From Gammaproteobacteria bacterium MOLA455 (GTDB lineage: Bacteria; Pseudomonadota; Gammaproteobacteria; Pseudomonadales; Porticoccaceae): a stretch of DNA of 64,000 nucleotides. The translations under genes and the position numbers were made by a program. Positions 59,651-64,000 of this stretch are shown one piece after another (the first letter of the stretch is position 1; every line of letters begins with the position of its first letter). Where the stretch lies: assembly GCA_000511875.1 (NCBI GenBank), contig AZIN01000001.1:1247332-1311331 (forward strand). Reading direction: 5' to 3'. The notes below the pieces were generated by a model, which was not told where the DNA came from, did not search any database, and saw only the letters and a program-made list of their open reading frames with translations.

Positions 59651-60397
59651 CTACCAAGGAATGGCTTTGTTATCCCAATCTAAGTAGGAGAGCTGCCCAT
59701 CGATCTCGGCCTTATCCATGATCTTGCACAATCGCCCGGCGACAAACTCTGGCGTAAACAATTTGTCTGATGGCACTGAAGCCTGAAAAGGCTTAGATAG
59801 CGCCGTATCCGTAGTCCCCGGGTGGAAGGAAATGATCTTCACGTTTTTGACCCGCCGCCCATATTCGATGGACAGTGTGCGCAACATCATATTCAGCGCC
59901 GCCTTGGAACTGCGATAGGCATACCAGCCACCAAGATGATTGTCGCCAATACTGCCAACCCTAGCACTCAGTGCAGCCACAACACAGCGCTGCTTACTCT
60001 TTAACAATCGATGTAATAACTTGAGCCACAAAACCGGCACCACGCTGTTGGCCTGAAACACGGTTTGCAAAGAATCAGCGCTAATATCTTCGAGGCGCTT
60101 CTCTGGCCACAGTGAGTCGCCGTGCAAAATACCATGGCAGATCACCACTCTGGTAATGCGTCCAGCAAAGCATTGCAGCTGCTCAACCACGGCGGCCATA
60201 GCAGGCTCACTGTATTCGGTTTCGATCCACATTGGCGGAGCAGGAGCAGTGGCAAAATGTTCCGGAGCAGCACCTCGGCTCACAGCAATCACCGTATCTA
60301 TACCAGCATCTGCCATTAACTCACTGACAATCGCCTGAGCAAGTCCGCCACTGGCACCCAACACCAATGCTGCAGTACCTTCAGTTACATCCTTCAT
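59651..60397 (-). CDS. Short-chain dehydrogenase/reductase
   Basis: A 248-aa SDR. The nucleotide loop is GASGGLAQ (about 15-22) and the catalytic pair is in the YRSSKAAL segment (Tyr and Lys three residues later), with an N-G-type ICHGILHGD loop. Substrate unknown. SDR members of this sort are frequent in photolyase/LitR clusters. Its start overlaps the DUF393 stop by 4 bases. Confidence 0.93.
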   Translation of the reverse strand: MKDVTEGTAALVLGASGGLAQAIVSELMADAGIDTVIAVSRGAAPEHFATAPAPPMWIETEYSEPAMAAVVEQLQCFAGRITRVVICHGILHGDSLWPEKRLEDISADSLQTVFQANSVVPVLWLKLLHRLLKSKQRCVVAALSARVGSIGDNHLGGWYAYRSSKAALNMMLRTLSIEYGRRVKNVKIISFHPGTTDTALSKPFQASVPSDKLFTPEFVAGRLCKIMDKAEIDGQLSYLDWDNKAIPW

Positions 60398-60828
60398 ACT
60401 TCGCCCCGCTTAATCTCACAGACTTCGCAGCGTTCGCTGCCGGTCAATAGCTTCGAAATTCGCGACCGGTGCTTGGCAAAAAACAGATATACCTGATGAG
60501 ACACCTGCTTGACCACTGGCCAACGCAATATCGCAACCCAGTGACGCTTGCCAACTAGGGCCCAGGCTTCATAGGTCACATCCAGTGCATAAATCATATC
60601 GCCATTAGCCAGTTGGCCATGCAGAATCTGATCCGCACGCACTGAATCTATATGGGGAAATCGCTCAGCAAAACCCTGAGCATGAATGTCTTGCAGAGCG
60701 ATTTTTTGCTCTTTATCCCGGCGATTCAAGTGGCGCATCTCTGAGACACAGAGGGGACAGCCACCATCGTAAAAGATTGTGAGCTCCGGAATAGAAGGCT
60801 CTGGGCTTAAAGATTCAGTCATAGTCAT
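60394..60828 (-). CDS. DUF393 (DCC-type thiol oxidoreductase-like) protein
   Basis: A 144-aa protein. The FYDGGCPLCVSEM motif near the N-terminus is the DUF393 DxxCxxC signature, related to thioredoxin-like folds. A CEVC pair occurs near the C-terminus. The ATG at 60828 overlaps the DUF3429 stop (ATGA), so they are coupled. An in-frame ATG two codons later (60822) is also possible. Confidence 0.9.
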   Translation of the reverse strand: MTMTESLSPEPSIPELTIFYDGGCPLCVSEMRHLNRRDKEQKIALQDIHAQGFAERFPHIDSVRADQILHGQLANGDMIYALDVTYEAWALVGKRHWVAILRWPVVKQVSHQVYLFFAKHRSRISKLLTGSERCEVCEIKRGEV

Positions 60829-61415
60829 AACTCCCCGAGCATCAGTGCAGCGACCAGCGCGTGCAACAACACGACTAAAATTGTGATTCGTATGCGCATC
60901 GACCAATAGCTGCTGTCAGTAAGACTAGCCTCTGCAGTCAAGCGCTCCACCCAGAGCAAGCTAAGAAACCCTGCCATCAGTAAACAGAGGGCGAAGACCG
61001 TCATGATCGGCGCTACATAAATTAACAGCAGACAGGCCCAGGCACTGAGGGCAATAAAATTGCTAAATAAAATAGTTACTGTGGCCAGCCTATTGGGCTC
61101 AGCAACTTTGCTTCGCTGCCTTTCCCGCTCCCAGAGTGCTCCGCTTAAAAAACTTAAGATCACCGCACTGTAGCCAATAAAAATATAGGGTGCATAGAGA
61201 CCGAAAATCGCGGCGCCCTGCAATCCCGGGCCATTAAAATGCGCATTAGCCATAAGTCCTGCGAGCAGAATAAAGGGTAGCGAGCCGAGGTCTCCTAAAA
61301 ATGAGGTAAGGTTATATTTTGCAGATGAGGCCACTTGATCAGTCATAAAGGGTCGCTTTTGCTCTTCAGTGAAAAGATTTGATTTTCTGCGGTTTAGTAC
61401 GCGGGGCACGGCCAT
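60825..61415 (-). CDS. DUF3429 membrane protein
   Basis: A 196-aa inner-membrane protein with about five hydrophobic helices and the conserved FLSGALWERE segment that defines DUF3429 by memory. No function is known. A shorter start at 61346 (MTDQ) is possible. It is transcribed away from the DASH cryptochrome. Confidence 0.88.
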   Translation of the reverse strand: MAVPRVLNRRKSNLFTEEQKRPFMTDQVASSAKYNLTSFLGDLGSLPFILLAGLMANAHFNGPGLQGAAIFGLYAPYIFIGYSAVILSFLSGALWERERQRSKVAEPNRLATVTILFSNFIALSAWACLLLIYVAPIMTVFALCLLMAGFLSLLWVERLTAEASLTDSSYWSMRIRITILVVLLHALVAALMLGEL

Positions 61416-61521
61416 TTAGATGATTCACAGAGACGCGACTACAGGTCTAAACCTGCCCTTTCGGCGTACTTAAAAGCCTCTAACAGTCACTTTACACTGC
61501 TCAACAGTGAGGCGGGTCAGT

Positions 61522-62865
61522 ATGCAAAAAGTCGGTATTTTCTGGTTTAACCATGACCTTCGCATGGATGATAATGCCGCGCTGCTGCGCGCCGCCTCTG
61601 AGGTAGACCAGCTTATCTGCCTCTACTGCGTGGATACCTCCAGCGCCGGGCCCGGCTGGCAGCAGCCAGCCAGACTGTCGTCGCGGCGACGTGAATTTTT
61701 GTTGGAATCTCTGCAAGATCTGGAAGCCCAGCTCAGTCAATATGGTCAGAAGCTGGTGGTGCGACTGCAGTCGCCATTAGAAGCCATCGCCCAGCTGATT
61801 ACAGTGCACAATGTTTCGCATCTCTACAGCTCCCATCATGTGGGCAGCTATGAAAACCGCATCTGGAACACATTGCGCAAGCGTTACGCCATGCTTGAGT
61901 TCACTCAGAGCCATACTCACACATTGTTTAATCCCTCTCAGCTGCCCTTCACCATCGAGCAGCTACCGGGCAGTTTTTCTAAATTCCGCCGCCTGGTGGA
62001 AAAAATGGATTTGGACAGCAGTATCAGTGCCCCTTGCGATGCACCGGCCAAATTGCCACCGCCGGCTCTGGTAGTAGATATGGCTTGGCAACCATTATGG
62101 CAGCAGCACTTTCCATCCCAGGTGGATAGTCATATCCCTCCAGCCCTGTTTAAGGGCGGTGCTAGTGCCGCGGAGAAACACCTCAAAGGCTACTTTGCCA
62201 AAGACCTCGCCAGCAGCTACAAACTGACCCGCAATGGTCTCGACGGCATGGATTATTCCACCAAGTTTTCTCCCTGGCTGGCCAATGGTGCGCTCTCACC
62301 GCGGCGTATTGTTCAGCAATTGCAGGAATACGAAGCTCGCGCCGGAGCCAATGATTCAACCTATTGGATTTTCTTCGAGCTTCTCTGGCGTGAGTATTTC
62401 CAATGGTACGGCCACAAACACCAGCAGCAGCTCTACGCCTTTTCCGGTATTGGCAACTCAGCGCCAACCACCAGTTTTTATCCCGAGCGATTTAAAAAAT
62501 GGTGCGTCGGCAACACCCCTTACGCCATTATCAATGCCTGTATGAAGCAGCTAAATGTCACTGGCTATTTATCCAATCGCGGGCGTCAGTTAGTGGCCAG
62601 CTGTTTTGTCCACGAGCTGGGTCTGGACTGGCGCCACGGTGCCGCTTATATGGAACAGCAGTTGGTGGATTTCGATGTAGCTTCCAACTGGGGCAACTGG
62701 CAGTATCTTGCAGGAGTGGGTGCCGATCCCCGGGGGCATCGCCGTTTTGACTTGCAGAAGCAGGCGCAAATCTACGATCCCAACAACCAGTTTGTGCAGC
62801 ACTGGGCAGGTGATCAAACACTGCAGCCCCTCGATTCTGTGGATGCAGCTGACTGGCCGATTTAA
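61522..62865 (+). CDS. DASH-type cryptochrome/photolyase
   Basis: A 447-aa flavoprotein. The N-terminal photolyase domain begins with VGIFWFNHDLRMDDN; the FAD-binding half has SSYKLTRNGLDGM, FELLWREYFQW, TGYLSNRGRQLVASC and WNWQY-like NWGNWQYLAGVG. The segment TKFSPWLANG is typical of the DASH group, which repairs single-stranded CPDs. I chose the ATG at 61522 with GAGG upstream over an earlier GTG. Next to a second photolyase, in a light-response cluster. Confidence 0.93.
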   Translation: MQKVGIFWFNHDLRMDDNAALLRAASEVDQLICLYCVDTSSAGPGWQQPARLSSRRREFLLESLQDLEAQLSQYGQKLVVRLQSPLEAIAQLITVHNVSHLYSSHHVGSYENRIWNTLRKRYAMLEFTQSHTHTLFNPSQLPFTIEQLPGSFSKFRRLVEKMDLDSSISAPCDAPAKLPPPALVVDMAWQPLWQQHFPSQVDSHIPPALFKGGASAAEKHLKGYFAKDLASSYKLTRNGLDGMDYSTKFSPWLANGALSPRRIVQQLQEYEARAGANDSTYWIFFELLWREYFQWYGHKHQQQLYAFSGIGNSAPTTSFYPERFKKWCVGNTPYAIINACMKQLNVTGYLSNRGRQLVASCFVHELGLDWRHGAAYMEQQLVDFDVASNWGNWQYLAGVGADPRGHRRFDLQKQAQIYDPNNQFVQHWAGDQTLQPLDSVDAADWPI

Positions 62866-62932
62866 ACAGCTGTTAAACTGCGACGACTAAATTAATTTTT
62901 TAATAAATACAATTTAAAAAGCACCCACAACC

Positions 62933-64000
62933 ATGAAAAAATATCACAGCCTGCGACTCATCCTCGGTGATCAACTCAATGCCAGTCACTCTTGGTATAA
63001 AGCGCAGGATGACGGTGTTCTCTACCTGATTGCCGAGCTCCATCAGGAGGCCTCCTATGTGCGCCATCATGTTCAAAAAGTCTGTGCTTTTTTTGCCGCT
63101 ATTGAAAGTTTTGCTACTGCATTAACCTCCGCAGGCCATCAGGTTAAACACCTGACACTGGACGACACCGCAGCCTTTGCCGACCTCAACGCACTGATCA
63201 CCGCTACGTGCCAAGAGCATGGCATCGAACAGTTTGAATATCAGCAGCCAGATGAATATCGTCTCGCGGAACAGTTAAAAAGCTTAGATCTGGGCATTCC
63301 CATTAGCTGCTGGGAAAGTGAGCATTTTTTACTCAGGCACGACGAGCTGGCCAGCTATATCAAGGTCGGCAAACACAATCGTATGGAGTCGTTCTATCGC
63401 AAACTGCGCAAACGCTTTGATATTCTAATGGATGGCACCGAGCCGCTGGGTGAGCGCTGGAATTTCGATGGCGAAAACCGCAATAAATTAAAACATGCAG
63501 ATATCCAGATGGTCCCCCAACCGCTGCTTTTTGCCAACCCAGTGGGCAGTTATTTAGAGCGTATTAAACGGCACGATATAGATACCTTGGGCAGCGCTAC
63601 AGAGGATCTGCTGTGGCCGGTTAATCGCCAACAGTCGCTGCAGCTTTTAACGTTTTTCTGCGAGTACTGCCTACCGAATTTTGGCCGTTTTCAGGATGCC
63701 ATGACCCAGCATGGCGAATCACGCTGGAGTCTCTACCACTCGCGTATTTCCTTTGCCCTAAACAGTAAAATACTCCATCCCATGCAAGTCGTTGATGCGG
63801 CACTGACGCGCTTTGCCGAACCGGACAGCGGCGTAGATCTCGCTCAAGTAGAAGGCTTTATACGTCAGATACTGGGCTGGCGTGAATATGTCCGCGCTGT
63901 CTACTGGGTCAATATGCCAAACTATGGAGAGCTCAATAGCTTCGACGCAGATCGTGATCTGCCGGGCTATTTTTGGAATGGCGAGACCAAGATGGCCTGC
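62933..64000 (+). CDS. FeS-BCP-type photolyase/cryptochrome (cut by right edge)
   Basis: The first 356 codons of a protein of the prokaryotic (6-4)-photolyase/FeS-BCP group, which is about 510 aa in other genomes. It begins LRLILGDQLNASHSW and contains FLLRHDELASYIKVGKHNRME and the DPV-like ILGWREYVRAVYW. The last visible residue is Cys in TKMAC, which should be the first of four iron-sulfur ligands; the rest lies outside the window. It begins 67 bases after the DASH gene on the same strand. Confidence 0.92.
   Translation, partial: MKKYHSLRLILGDQLNASHSWYKAQDDGVLYLIAELHQEASYVRHHVQKVCAFFAAIESFATALTSAGHQVKHLTLDDTAAFADLNALITATCQEHGIEQFEYQQPDEYRLAEQLKSLDLGIPISCWESEHFLLRHDELASYIKVGKHNRMESFYRKLRKRFDILMDGTEPLGERWNFDGENRNKLKHADIQMVPQPLLFANPVGSYLERIKRHDIDTLGSATEDLLWPVNRQQSLQLLTFFCEYCLPNFGRFQDAMTQHGESRWSLYHSRISFALNSKILHPMQVVDAALTRFAEPDSGVDLAQVEGFIRQILGWREYVRAVYWVNMPNYGELNSFDADRDLPGYFWNGETKMAC

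Overview
The window looks like a chromosome segment from a marine-type gammaproteobacterium, probably Cellvibrionales/Porticoccaceae or SAR92-like. This is an inference from protein character and from a gene order that, as I remember it, closely follows Pseudomonas (glmM-tpiA-secG; murA-hisG-hisD-hisC-degS; kdsD-kdsC-lptCAB-rpoN-hpf-ptsN-rapZ-npr; rng-maf-mreDCB / gatCAB; glyA-nrdR-rib-nusB-thiL-pgpA). No taxonomic marker was compared.

Region 1 (1-8073) is accessory DNA: one end of an integrated element inserted at the 3' end of a tRNA-Leu(GAG) gene. Reading away from the tRNA it carries a P4-type tyrosine integrase, a 213-aa unknown, an AlpA-type regulator, a small Ash/Icd-like ORF, a YagK/YfjJ (inovirus Gp2-like) replication protein with an HUH-like motif, a 64-aa membrane peptide and, on the same strand with almost no gap, a giant secreted protein of BspA-type leucine-rich repeats and thrombospondin type-3 calcium-binding repeats that runs off the left edge. 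In related genomes this side of the tRNA carries rimP-nusA-infB.

Region 2 (8074-8556) holds tRNA-Leu and an array of about 3 x 135 bp. Each unit contains a copy of the 5' half of that tRNA gene and lies between secG and the true tRNA, so the array would be in the precursor leader.

Region 3 (8557-47046) is core genome: secG, tpiA, glmM, folP, ftsH, rlmE / yhbY, a DegS-type protease, hisC-hisD-hisG, murA, ibaG, mlaC / yrbG, the Kdo and LPS-transport genes, rpoN with its nitrogen-PTS partners, mgtE, darP / nit, yhdP, rng, maf, mreDCB / gatCAB, a PA4642-like gene, and hisF-ribA. Notable points are a near-perfect sigma-54 promoter directly before rpoN, mlaC left without mlaFED or mlaB, tldD missing where an 18-bp minisatellite fills a convergent intergenic gap, and several other intergenic minisatellites with a related core.

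Region 4 (47047-55638) is a wrecked RND efflux-pump gene followed by pgpA, thiL (probable CUG start), nusB, ribH, ribBA (second domain without zinc cysteines, complemented by separate RibA), ribE, ribD, nrdR, a NUDT19-like Nudix gene and glyA.

Region 5 (55759-64000) begins with rlmD, followed by an accessory cluster: cytochrome b561, two YceI-like proteins (the second a lipoprotein probably started at AUU), an AhpD-like protein, an SDR, DUF393 and DUF3429 proteins, a DASH-type cryptochrome and an FeS-BCP-type photolyase cut by the right edge. This reads as a light/oxidative-stress and photorepair island.
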